NCBI GenBank assembly: GCA_012521815.1
Contig: JAAYLR010000157.1
Location: forward strand, 1 to 48,092
Direction of reading: 5' to 3'
Length of the DNA: 48,092 nucleotides
Origin: Acidobacteriota bacterium
Lineage (GTDB): Bacteria > Acidobacteriota > Thermoanaerobaculia > Multivoradales > JAGPDF01
Under the pieces are notes generated by a model, which saw only the letters and a program-made list of their open reading frames with translations, was not told the origin of the DNA and made no database searches. Each line of letters starts with the position of its first letter. The first letter of the stretch is position 1. Shown piece by piece: positions 16,594-25,197 of this stretch. The translations under genes were made by a program, and so were the position numbers.

Positions 16594-18315
16594 TTGCTCG
16601 CCGAGCTCCACCTGCGCAACCTCGCCGTGCTCGCCGGCGCGAACGTGGAGTTCGGTCCCGGCCTCAACGTGCTGACCGGCGAGACCGGCGCCGGCAAGTC
16701 GATCGTGGTCGACGGCCTCGCGCTGCTGTCCGGAGCGCGGGCGAGCGCCGAGCTGGTGCGCGCTGGCGCCGAGCAGCTGCTGGTGACCGGGATCTTCCGC
16801 GGCCGCGACCCGGAGGTGGAGGCGCAGCTCGCCGCCGCGGGGATCGAGCCCGAAGGCGACGAGCTGGTGGTGCGCCGCGAGATCGGCCGCGAAGGGCGCA
16901 ACCGGGTCTTCCTCAACGATCAGCCCGCGACCCTGCGGCTCCTCTCCGAGCTCGCGCCGCGGCTGCTGCGTCTCCACGGCCAACGCGAGGAGCTCGGGCT
17001 CGCCGCCCCCGACCTGCAGCGGGCCTGGCTCGACCGCAGCGGCGGTCCCGCGGCCGCCGCGCTGCTCGCGAAGGTGGGCGAGGCGTTCCGCGGGTGGCGG
17101 GCGCTCGCCGCGCGGCTCGACCTGCTGCGGGGCGACCAGCGCGCCCGCGCCGAACGGCTCGAGCTGCTCCGCTACCAGCTCGCCGAGCTGGTACGGGTGA
17201 ACCCGGGCGCCGGCGAGGAGGAGGAGCTGCACCGGGAGCGCGAGCGTCTGCGCCATCGCGAGGCGATCGCGCGCTCGCTCGCCGCCGGCCTGGAGCTGCT
17301 CGCCGACGGCGAGGGGGCGGCGAGCGACCAGCTCGGCGCGGCCCGCGAGGCGCTGCGGGAGGCGGCGCGCTTCGAGCCGGCGGCCGCCGGGGCGGAGCGG
17401 CTCCTCACCGAGACCCTGGCGCTGCTCGCCGAGCAGGTGCGGGAGCTGCGGGCCGCGCTGCCCGCCGATGACGAGCCGGGCCGGCTCGACCGGGTCGAGG
17501 AGCGCCTCTTCGAGCTCGAACGGCTCGTACGGCGTCACGCGGTGCCGGCCGATACCCTGCCGGAGCTGCGCCAGCGCCTCGCCAGGGAGCTCGAGCAGCT
17601 GGGAGAGGACGAGGGGAACCGGGAAGGGCTCGAGGCCGCCTGCGCCGAAGCCCTCGCCGGTTTCGCGGCCGCGGCGGCCGCGCTGAGCCGGGCCCGCGCC
17701 GATTGGGGCGAGGAGCTCGCGCGCGCCCTCGCTCGCGAGCTCGCCGATCTCGCGCTGCCCCGGGCGCGCTTCGCGGTCCGGCTCGAGCGGCGCCCCGCCG
17801 CCGACAGCCCGCTCGCGCTCGAAGGGCGGCCGATCGACTTCGGTCCGCTCGGCTACGACAGCGTCGTCTTCGAGTTCTCGCCGAACCCCGGCGAAGGGCT
17901 CCGGCCGCTCGCCCGGATCGCCTCGGGCGGCGAGCTCTCCCGGGTCTATCTCGCGCTCCAGCTCGCCGCGCGGGGCGAAGAGGGGGCCGGCGGGGCGACG
18001 CTGGTCTTCGACGAGGTGGACGCCGGCATCGGCGGCGCGCAGGCCGCGGCGGTGGGGCGCAAGCTCCAGAGGCTCGCCACGCACGGCCAGAGCCTGGCGG
18101 TGACCCACCTGCCGCAGGTGGCGAGCCACGCGGACCGGCACTTCCTGGTGGAGAAGAGGGTCCGGCAGGGGCGGACCTTCGCCGAAGTACGGTTGCTCAC
18201 CGAAGAAGAGAGGATCGAAGAGCTGGCGCGTATGCTCGGCGGCGCGCGGGTGACGGCGAGCAGCCGCGCCCATGCCGCGGAGCTGCTCGCGGGCGCACGC
18301 CGGAGGGAACGATGA
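16594..18315 (+). CDS. recN: DNA repair ATPase RecN
   Basis: LAELHLRNLAVLAGANVEFGPGLNVLTGETGAGKSIVVDGLALLSG (Walker A), RLHGQREEL, LARIASGGELSRVYLALQLA, LVFDEVDAGIGGAQAAAVGRKL, VTHLPQVASHADRHFLVEK. TTG start. Confidence 0.96.
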   Translation: MLAELHLRNLAVLAGANVEFGPGLNVLTGETGAGKSIVVDGLALLSGARASAELVRAGAEQLLVTGIFRGRDPEVEAQLAAAGIEPEGDELVVRREIGREGRNRVFLNDQPATLRLLSELAPRLLRLHGQREELGLAAPDLQRAWLDRSGGPAAAALLAKVGEAFRGWRALAARLDLLRGDQRARAERLELLRYQLAELVRVNPGAGEEEELHRERERLRHREAIARSLAAGLELLADGEGAASDQLGAAREALREAARFEPAAAGAERLLTETLALLAEQVRELRAALPADDEPGRLDRVEERLFELERLVRRHAVPADTLPELRQRLARELEQLGEDEGNREGLEAACAEALAGFAAAAAALSRARADWGEELARALARELADLALPRARFAVRLERRPAADSPLALEGRPIDFGPLGYDSVVFEFSPNPGEGLRPLARIASGGELSRVYLALQLAARGEEGAGGATLVFDEVDAGIGGAQAAAVGRKLQRLATHGQSLAVTHLPQVASHADRHFLVEKRVRQGRTFAEVRLLTEEERIEELARMLGGARVTASSRAHAAELLAGARRRER

Positions 18316-18941
18316 GCGTACGGATCTGGAGACCGGGCGAGCCTCTCGAAGGGCTCGCCGGAGCGGTGGCAGCGGGGCGGGTGATCGCGATCCCGACCGA
18401 ATCGAGCTATGGACTGGCGGTCGATCCGCGCGATGGCGACGCGGTGGGGCGGCTCTTCGCGTTCAAGCGGCGCGCCGGCCGGCTCCCCTTCCCGGTGGTG
18501 ATCGGCGAACGCGCGCAGCTCTCGCTGCTGCCGGTCGATCCGGCGGCTCCGATCGTGGCGCAGTTCGGCCATCTCTGGCCGGCGCCGCTGTCGCTGGTCG
18601 TGCCGTTGCGCCGGCCGCTGCCGGCGGCGCTCGGGGAGAGCACGGCGGCGATCCGGATCCCGGACCACGCGCTCCTGCGCGAGCTGCTCTGCGCGCTCGG
18701 CGTGCCGCTCACCGCCACCAGCGCCAACCGCGCGGGCGAGCCGCCCGCGCTCAGCGTCGAAGAGGCGGCGGCGCTGCTCGCCGAGCTCGACGAGGCGTGG
18801 GTCGTGGATGGTGGCACCCTCCCCGGCGGTCTCCCCTCGACGCTGGTGGCGATGGTCGGTTCGGAGGTGCGGATGGTCCGGCAGGGGCGTTTCCCGATCG
18901 CCCGGCTGGTCCCGGCGGGGCAGGGAGAGAGCCCCGCTTGA
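18312..18941 (+). CDS. L-threonylcarbamoyladenylate synthase family protein (YrdC/Sua5/TsaC)
   Basis: GRVIAIPTESSYGLAVDPRDGDAVGRLFAFKRRAGRLPFPVVIGERAQL, WPAPLSLVVPLRRPLP, IRIPDHALLRELLCALGVPLTATSANRAGEPPA. Confidence 0.93.
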   Translation: MSVRIWRPGEPLEGLAGAVAAGRVIAIPTESSYGLAVDPRDGDAVGRLFAFKRRAGRLPFPVVIGERAQLSLLPVDPAAPIVAQFGHLWPAPLSLVVPLRRPLPAALGESTAAIRIPDHALLRELLCALGVPLTATSANRAGEPPALSVEEAAALLAELDEAWVVDGGTLPGGLPSTLVAMVGSEVRMVRQGRFPIARLVPAGQGESPA

Positions 18942-20716
18942 GGCCGCGTCTCCTGTTCGCCCTGCTCGGCGCCGCCGCCCTCTCCGTGGCGGCCGCGGGA
19001 GCGAGCGAAACGGCGATCTTCCCGCTTTCCGAGGTGCGACCGGGTCTCGCCGGCTACGGGCTCTCGGTCTTCTCGGGCATCGAACCGCAACGCTTCGAGG
19101 TGGAGGTGGTCGGCGTCCTCCAGCGGGTCTCGCCCGGGACGAGCTACGTGCTCGCCCGCCTCTCGGGCCAGGGGCTGGAGCGGACCGGGGTGATCGCCGG
19201 GATGAGCGGCAGCCCGGTCTATTTCGACGGGCGGCTGGCCGGGGCGGTGGCGTTCGCCTATCAGTTCGCGAAAGAGGCGGTGGCGGGGATCACGCCGATC
19301 GAGGCGATGCGGGCGATCCCGCCGCCGGCGGGATCGGCGACGGCCGCCGCGGCGCCGGTGGCGCTCGCCGACCTCGTGGCGCAGCGGTGGCCCGCCGACC
19401 TGCTCGAACGGATGCTCGCGCCGCTGGCGGCGCCGGCGGGGTCCGCGGCGGCCGGGCGGCCGGGGCTGCTCTGGGCGGCCTCGGGATGGCCGGCGCTCGT
19501 CCGTGGCCGGCTGGAGGCCGCCGGGCTCGCGGCGGGGGAGCTGGCCGGGGTCCGGGAGGACGGAGTGGCGCTCGTGCCCGGCGCCGCCGCCGCCGCGCTG
19601 CTCGTCGATGGCGACTTCCAGCTCGCGGCGACGGGGACCATCACCGCGCGCGACGGCGACGAGCTGCTCGCCTTCGGACACGGTCTCTTCGGCCTGGGCC
19701 CGGTGGCGCTGCCGCTCGCCGGCGCCGAGATCGTCACCGTGGTGGCGAGCCAGGCCTCCTCGTTCAAGCTCGCCAACGTCGGGCCGGTCGCCGGCGTCTG
19801 GGACCGTGATCAGGCGGCCGGCGTGCGGGGGCGGATCGGGGGCGCGGCACCGCAGATGCCGGTCGAGATCGCCGTGGAGAGCGCGGGCGGAGGCGCGACG
19901 AGGATCGCGCTCCGGATCGCGGAGCATCCGCGGCTGACCCCCGCTCTCGCCGCCCTCGGCCTGCTGGGGGCTTTCGACCGGGCCGGGATCGCCGCCGCGC
20001 AGAGTCTCGATCTCGAGCTCCGCTTCCGGCTCGCTGGCGCGCCGCCGCTCACCCTCCGGCAGAGCTTCGACGGTCCGGGGGCGACGAACGAAGCGATGCT
20101 CTGGCAGCTCGCCCTCCAGACCTATCTCACGCTCAACCCGCTGGCGCCGGTCCGGATCGAGGCGCTCGAGGTCGGGGTCCGGCCGCATCCGGAGCCGCGG
20201 CTCGCGACGGTGGTGGCGACCCGCCCCGAGCGGACGGTGGTGCGCCCGGGCGAGCGGCTGGCGATCGACGTCGCGCTCGCGCCGCACCGCCGGCCGGGCG
20301 AGCGGCGGCGGCTGGAGCTCACGCTGCCGGCCGGGCTGCCGCCCGGGCGCTATCCCCTCTGGGTCGGCGACGGGGTCAGTGTCGACGCCGTCCGCCTCAC
20401 GCTCGAACCGGCCGATCCGCTCCGGTTCGAGGCCGCCCGGGCGCTCCTCGCCGGGCTCGCCGGGCGTGACGAGCTCGCGCTCCTGCTCGCGGCGCCGGGG
20501 CGCGGGGTGGCGGCACCGGGTGAGACGCTGCCGCGACTGCCCGGGACGATCCAGTCGCTCCGTGGTCCGGTCGCCGGCCGCGCCGACGAGAAGGGGCTGC
20601 GGGCCGGCGTCGTCCTCCACCAGCGCGAGCCGGCCGCCGGCCCCCTCTCCGGGCTCGTCCGCCTCGAGCTCGAGGTGCGTCCCACCCGGTCGGTGAGCGG
20701 AAAGGAGCGATCATGA
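18938..20716 (+). CDS. SpoIVB-like S55-family peptidase domain protein, secreted
   Basis: Signal-like LRPRLLFALLGAAALSVAAAGAS; S55 features EVRPGLAGYGLSVFSGIEPQRFEVEVVGVL and GVIAGMSGSPVYFDGRLAGAVAFAYQF. TTG start overlapping the previous stop. Confidence 0.78.
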   Translation: MRPRLLFALLGAAALSVAAAGASETAIFPLSEVRPGLAGYGLSVFSGIEPQRFEVEVVGVLQRVSPGTSYVLARLSGQGLERTGVIAGMSGSPVYFDGRLAGAVAFAYQFAKEAVAGITPIEAMRAIPPPAGSATAAAAPVALADLVAQRWPADLLERMLAPLAAPAGSAAAGRPGLLWAASGWPALVRGRLEAAGLAAGELAGVREDGVALVPGAAAAALLVDGDFQLAATGTITARDGDELLAFGHGLFGLGPVALPLAGAEIVTVVASQASSFKLANVGPVAGVWDRDQAAGVRGRIGGAAPQMPVEIAVESAGGGATRIALRIAEHPRLTPALAALGLLGAFDRAGIAAAQSLDLELRFRLAGAPPLTLRQSFDGPGATNEAMLWQLALQTYLTLNPLAPVRIEALEVGVRPHPEPRLATVVATRPERTVVRPGERLAIDVALAPHRRPGERRRLELTLPAGLPPGRYPLWVGDGVSVDAVRLTLEPADPLRFEAARALLAGLAGRDELALLLAAPGRGVAAPGETLPRLPGTIQSLRGPVAGRADEKGLRAGVVLHQREPAAGPLSGLVRLELEVRPTRSVSGKERS

Positions 20717-22899
20717 CCCGCACGCAGCGAATCGTCTTCGGCGCCCTCTGCCTCGTGCTCGCCGCCACGGCGGCCGCCGCCGGTCCGGTGCGGCAGTTCC
20801 AGGTGCAGGGGGCGGAGGGCTTCGGCCGCGGCACGCTCGAGGCGGTGCGCACCGACGCGCTCGGCGCCCTCGAGCTCGGCGCCCGGCTCGAGCGGGTCGC
20901 CGCGCTCGACCCGCCGTATCTGCTCGCCGCCGCGCGCACGCGGGGCGGATGGATCGTCGGCACGGGGAACGAAGGGAAGGTGCTCCGGGTGACCGACGCC
21001 GGCGAGGTCACGGAGCTCTTCACCACGGCCGAGCCGGAGGTCTTCGCGGTCGCCGCCGGCGAGGACGGCACGATCTACGCCGCCTCCTCGCCCAACGGCA
21101 AGGTCTACCGCTTCCGGCAGGGGAAGGCCGAGAGCTGGTTCGACCCCGGCGAGCTCTACGTCTGGGCGCTCGCCTTCGACCGGACGGGCGGGCTGCTGGT
21201 GGCCACCGGCACCCGGGGCCGCCTCTACCGGGTGGGGGCCGACGGCCGCGGCGAGCTCTTCGCCGAGGTCGCCGATACCCACGTCCGATCGCTCCTGCCG
21301 CTTCCCGACGGCCGCCTCCTCCTCGGCACCGCCGGCCGCGGGCTCCTCGTCGAGCGCGACGGCCGGGGGCGGCTGCGGACGCTCCTCGAGGCGGTGCAGC
21401 CGGAGGTGGCGGCGCTCGCCGCCGGGGCCGACGGGATCTATCTGGCCACCGTCGCCTCCGAGGCGAGCTGGGCCGAGCCGGGGGCACGTGCGCAGGCTCC
21501 GGCCGGCGCCGGATCGCCGGGGGGAGAGCCGCAGGCGACGGTGACCGTGACCGGCGAGGGCGAGCCCCCCCCTCCCGCCGCCGGCCCGGCGGCGACCCCG
21601 GCGCCCCGGGGCCCCGGCAAGGGGCCGCGCAGCGAGCTCTGGCGGCTCGATGCGCAGGGCCGGCCCGAGCGGCTCGACGAGCTCGTCGAGGAGACCGTCT
21701 ACGCTCTCCTCTGGCATCGCGACCGCCTCTGGGTGGCCACCGGGATCGAAGGGCGCCTCTACAGCCTCGGGCCGGAAGGACGGCTCGCCCTCGAGAGCGA
21801 CCTCGACGAGCGGCAGCTGGTCGGCTTCGCGGCGGGCGAGCCGCCGGCGCTCGTCGCCACCAACGGCGGCGCGCTCTACCGCCTTGGCACCGGCCGCGCC
21901 CGGGAGGGCCGGTACGACTCCCCGGTGCTCGATGCGGGCGCGCTCGCCCGCTTCGGCGAGCTGCGCTGGCGGGGGAGCATCCCCAAGGGAACGAGCCTCC
22001 GCTGGGCGGTGCGCTTCGGCGGCAGCGCGGAGCCCGACGAGAGCTGGAGCGAGTGGAGCGAGCCGGCGGCCGGGGAGGTGATCGGGCTCGCGGCGGTGCC
22101 GCTCGCCCGCTACCTCCAGTTCCGCGCCGAGCTCACCGGCCGCGAGGAACGTTCGCCGCGCCTCGTCGCGGTCGAGATCTCCTACCGGCAGGAGAACCTC
22201 CGCCCCCGGATCGAGCGGTTCGAGGTCCTCGATCCCGGGCAGGTGCTCGTGCCGCAGACGTTCAACCCCGCCGAGCAGATCTACGAGCCGGCCAACCCGG
22301 CCCGCGGCGGCGTCTTCACCACCCTGCGCCGGAGCGACGGGCGCGGCGACGGGCGGCTCAAGCAGCTCTGGAAGCTCGGGTATCGGACCCTCCGCTGGAA
22401 GGCGGAGGATCCCAACGGCGACGCGCTCCGCTCGGCGCTGGAGTTCCGCTGCCGCGAGACCGGCGACTGGCTGCCGATGGCCCGCGATCTCGAGGAGGAG
22501 TGGTACAGCTTCGACGCCCAGGCCCTCCCCGACGGCCTCTGCTGGTTCCGGCTGCGGGTCGACGACGGCCGCGACCGGCCGGGCGAGACGCCGCTCGTCG
22601 CCGAGCGGGTGAGCGAGCCGGTGGTCGTGGATCACACGCCGCCGGCGCTCGTCTCGGCGCGCCGGGAGGGCACGCGCTGGGTGGTCGAGGTCGCCGACGC
22701 CCTGAACCCGCTGCGCACCGCCGAGGTGAGCATCGACGGCGGCGCGTGGCGGCCCGCCGTCGTCGCCGACGGTCTGCTCGACGGCCGCTCCGAGCGGCTC
22801 CACGTGGAGGTGCCGCCCGGAGCGCAGCTGGTCCTGCTCCGGGTCGCCGACGCCGCCTTCAACCAGGTCTCCTTCCAGCTCACGGAGGAAGCGCGATGA
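20713..22899 (+). CDS. Secreted beta-propeller-like protein with C-terminal Ig-like region, function unknown
   Basis: Signal peptide MTRTQRIVFGALCLVLAATAAAAG; blade-like repeats DGTIYAASSPNGKVYRF, GLLVATGTRGRLYRVGADGRGELF, RLLLGTAGRGLLVERDGRGRL, LWVATGIEGRLYSLGPEGRL; C-terminal DHTPPALVSARREGTRWVVEVADALNPLRTAEVSIDGG. Confidence 0.68.
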   Translation: MTRTQRIVFGALCLVLAATAAAAGPVRQFQVQGAEGFGRGTLEAVRTDALGALELGARLERVAALDPPYLLAAARTRGGWIVGTGNEGKVLRVTDAGEVTELFTTAEPEVFAVAAGEDGTIYAASSPNGKVYRFRQGKAESWFDPGELYVWALAFDRTGGLLVATGTRGRLYRVGADGRGELFAEVADTHVRSLLPLPDGRLLLGTAGRGLLVERDGRGRLRTLLEAVQPEVAALAAGADGIYLATVASEASWAEPGARAQAPAGAGSPGGEPQATVTVTGEGEPPPPAAGPAATPAPRGPGKGPRSELWRLDAQGRPERLDELVEETVYALLWHRDRLWVATGIEGRLYSLGPEGRLALESDLDERQLVGFAAGEPPALVATNGGALYRLGTGRAREGRYDSPVLDAGALARFGELRWRGSIPKGTSLRWAVRFGGSAEPDESWSEWSEPAAGEVIGLAAVPLARYLQFRAELTGREERSPRLVAVEISYRQENLRPRIERFEVLDPGQVLVPQTFNPAEQIYEPANPARGGVFTTLRRSDGRGDGRLKQLWKLGYRTLRWKAEDPNGDALRSALEFRCRETGDWLPMARDLEEEWYSFDAQALPDGLCWFRLRVDDGRDRPGETPLVAERVSEPVVVDHTPPALVSARREGTRWVVEVADALNPLRTAEVSIDGGAWRPAVVADGLLDGRSERLHVEVPPGAQLVLLRVADAAFNQVSFQLTEEAR

Positions 22900-23405
22900 G
22901 CCCACGCATCGCCGTCTATCCGGGTTCGTTCGATCCGATCCACAACGGCCACCTCGACATCGTCTCGCGGCTCGGAGCCCTCTTCGACGAGGTCGTGATC
23001 GCGGTGCTGCAGAACGAGGAGAAACGGCCGCTCTTCTCGGTCGCCGAGCGCGAGGAGATGATCCGCGAGGTGGTCGGGGAGCGCTCGGGCTTCCGAGTCG
23101 AGAGCTTCTCCGGACTGCTCGTGGACTTCGCGCGGCAGCTTGGCGCCCGCACCATCGTGCGCGGGCTGCGCGCGGTGTCGGACTTCGAGTACGAGTTCCA
23201 GATGGCGCTGATGAACCGGCGCCTGAGCCCCGAGATCGAGACCGTCTTCATGATGCCGCGGGAGGAGTACACCTATCTCTCGAGCCGGCTGGTGAAGGAG
23301 GTCTTCGCCCTCGGGGGCTCGCTCGACGGTCTGGTGCCGGCGCAGGTCCTCGCGCGGCTGCGGGAGCGGTTCGTGCAGGGGACCGGGGGAGCCGGAGCGC
23401 GGTGA
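22896..23405 (+). CDS. coaD: Pantetheine-phosphate adenylyltransferase CoaD
   Basis: MSPRIAVYPGSFDPIHNGHLDIVSRLGALFDEVVIAVLQN, RTIVRGLRAVSDFEYEFQMALMNRRLSPEIETVFMMP, YTYLSSRLVKEVFALGGSLDGLVP. Confidence 0.97.
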   Translation: MSPRIAVYPGSFDPIHNGHLDIVSRLGALFDEVVIAVLQNEEKRPLFSVAEREEMIREVVGERSGFRVESFSGLLVDFARQLGARTIVRGLRAVSDFEYEFQMALMNRRLSPEIETVFMMPREEYTYLSSRLVKEVFALGGSLDGLVPAQVLARLRERFVQGTGGAGAR

Positions 23406-24055
23406 GCCTCGCGAGCTTCCTCGCGGCGCTGCCGAAGGCCGAGCTCCACCTCCACCTGGAGGGCGCGATCGCTCCCGCGACGCTGCTGCGGCTCGCCGCG
23501 CGGCGGCGGATCGCGCTGCCGGCCACCGACGAGCAGAGCCTGCGCGACTGGTTCCGGTTCCGCGACTTCGAGCATTTCGTCGAGGTCTACCTCGCCTGCT
23601 CGCGCTGCCTGCGCGATCCGGAGGATTTCCAGCTCGCCGCCGAGGGGCTGCTTGCGACGCTCGAGTCGCTCGGCATCGTCCACTGCGAGGCGCACTTCAC
23701 GATCGCCACCCACGCGGCCAACGGCGCGAACCCGGGCGAGCTGCTCGACGCCCTGGCCGAGACCGTCGCGGCGGGGGAGCGGGAGCGGGGCGTGCGGCTG
23801 CGGCTGATCCCCGACATCGTCCGCAACGTCGGCACCGGTCCCGCCGACCTCACCCTCGACTGGGCCCTCGCCGGCCAGCGGCGGGGGCTGGTGGTGGCGC
23901 TCGGGCTGTCGGGCAGCGAGGCCCGCTTCCCCAGCGAACCGTTCGCCGATCATTTCGCGGCGGCGGCCCGGCACGGTCTGCACCGGGTCGCGCACGCCGG
24001 CGAGCACGCGGGCCCGGAGTCGGTTCGTGCGGTGCTCGCGCTCGGCGCCGAGCGC
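23402..24055 (+). CDS. Adenosine deaminase-family protein, 3'-truncated at the palindrome junction
   Basis: LPKAELHLHLEGAIAPATLLRLAARR, HCEAHFTIATHA, HRVAHAGEHAGPESVRAVLALGAER. The expected (I/V)GHG after GAER and the C-terminal Asp-Asp metal site are absent. Native reading is credible to about 24055; beyond that it is the antisense of itself. Confidence 0.85.
24038..24055. repeat. Apparently native 18-bp palindrome GCGCTCGGC|GCCGAGCGC at the fold-back point
   Basis: Centred on 24046/24047. Still encodes the plausible deaminase residues A-L-G-A-E-R before family-like sequence stops. Confidence 0.7.
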
Positions 24056-24691
24056 GAGCACCGCACGAACCGACTCCGGGCCCGCGTGCTCGCCGGCGTG
24101 CGCGACCCGGTGCAGACCGTGCCGGGCCGCCGCCGCGAAATGATCGGCGAACGGTTCGCTGGGGAAGCGGGCCTCGCTGCCCGACAGCCCGAGCGCCACC
24201 ACCAGCCCCCGCCGCTGGCCGGCGAGGGCCCAGTCGAGGGTGAGGTCGGCGGGACCGGTGCCGACGTTGCGGACGATGTCGGGGATCAGCCGCAGCCGCA
24301 CGCCCCGCTCCCGCTCCCCCGCCGCGACGGTCTCGGCCAGGGCGTCGAGCAGCTCGCCCGGGTTCGCGCCGTTGGCCGCGTGGGTGGCGATCGTGAAGTG
24401 CGCCTCGCAGTGGACGATGCCGAGCGACTCGAGCGTCGCAAGCAGCCCCTCGGCGGCGAGCTGGAAATCCTCCGGATCGCGCAGGCAGCGCGAGCAGGCG
24501 AGGTAGACCTCGACGAAATGCTCGAAGTCGCGGAACCGGAACCAGTCGCGCAGGCTCTGCTCGTCGGTGGCCGGCAGCGCGATCCGCCGCCGCGCGGCGA
24601 GCCGCAGCAGCGTCGCGGGAGCGATCGCGCCCTCCAGGTGGAGGTGGAGCTCGGCCTTCGGCAGCGCCGCGAGGAAGCTCGCGAGGCTCAC
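24038..24691 (-). CDS. Mirror copy: adenosine deaminase-family protein, truncated
   Basis: Exact reverse complement of 23402..24055. Confidence 0.8.
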
Positions 24692-25197
24692 CGCGCTCCG
24701 GCTCCCCCGGTCCCCTGCACGAACCGCTCCCGCAGCCGCGCGAGGACCTGCGCCGGCACCAGACCGTCGAGCGAGCCCCCGAGGGCGAAGACCTCCTTCA
24801 CCAGCCGGCTCGAGAGATAGGTGTACTCCTCCCGCGGCATCATGAAGACGGTCTCGATCTCGGGGCTCAGGCGCCGGTTCATCAGCGCCATCTGGAACTC
24901 GTACTCGAAGTCCGACACCGCGCGCAGCCCGCGCACGATGGTGCGGGCGCCAAGCTGCCGCGCGAAGTCCACGAGCAGTCCGGAGAAGCTCTCGACTCGG
25001 AAGCCCGAGCGCTCCCCGACCACCTCGCGGATCATCTCCTCGCGCTCGGCGACCGAGAAGAGCGGCCGTTTCTCCTCGTTCTGCAGCACCGCGATCACGA
25101 CCTCGTCGAAGAGGGCTCCGAGCCGCGAGACGATGTCGAGGTGGCCGTTGTGGATCGGATCGAACGAACCCGGATAGACGGCGATGCGTGGGCTCAT
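24688..25197 (-). CDS. coaD: Mirror copy: pantetheine-phosphate adenylyltransferase
   Basis: Exact reverse complement of 22896..23405. Confidence 0.93.
   Translation of the reverse strand: MSPRIAVYPGSFDPIHNGHLDIVSRLGALFDEVVIAVLQNEEKRPLFSVAEREEMIREVVGERSGFRVESFSGLLVDFARQLGARTIVRGLRAVSDFEYEFQMALMNRRLSPEIETVFMMPREEYTYLSSRLVKEVFALGGSLDGLVPAQVLARLRERFVQGTGGAGAR

Larger units (their letters stand above)
1..24046 (+). repeat. Left arm of a full-window perfect inverted repeat (spacerless palindrome)
   Basis: Start gagcccggcggccggg is the reverse complement of the end cccggccgccgggctc. ORFs mirror exactly around 24046/24047, e.g. 17..1225 (+) with 46868..48076 (-), and 9528..10556 (+) with 37537..38565 (-), with identical translations. 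Confidence 0.98.

Noticed and set aside
209-22905. Long antisense ORFs such as 209..1162, 2296..3999, 4507..6666, 10289..12322, 16342..18273, 18407..20620 and 20350..22905 (minus strand)
   Set aside because: They lie opposite well-supported genes, are His/Arg/Glu/Gly-rich with no family motifs, and are expected in very GC-rich DNA where stop codons are rare. Their mirror ORFs in arm 2 are rejected for the same reason.
24038-24055. Covalently closed hairpin telomere of a linear replicon as the cause of the palindrome
   Set aside because: Not excluded, but disfavoured: the axis lies mid-way through a metabolic deaminase gene and no protelomerase or telomere-like AT-rich repeat is visible. Kept as an alternative to test.
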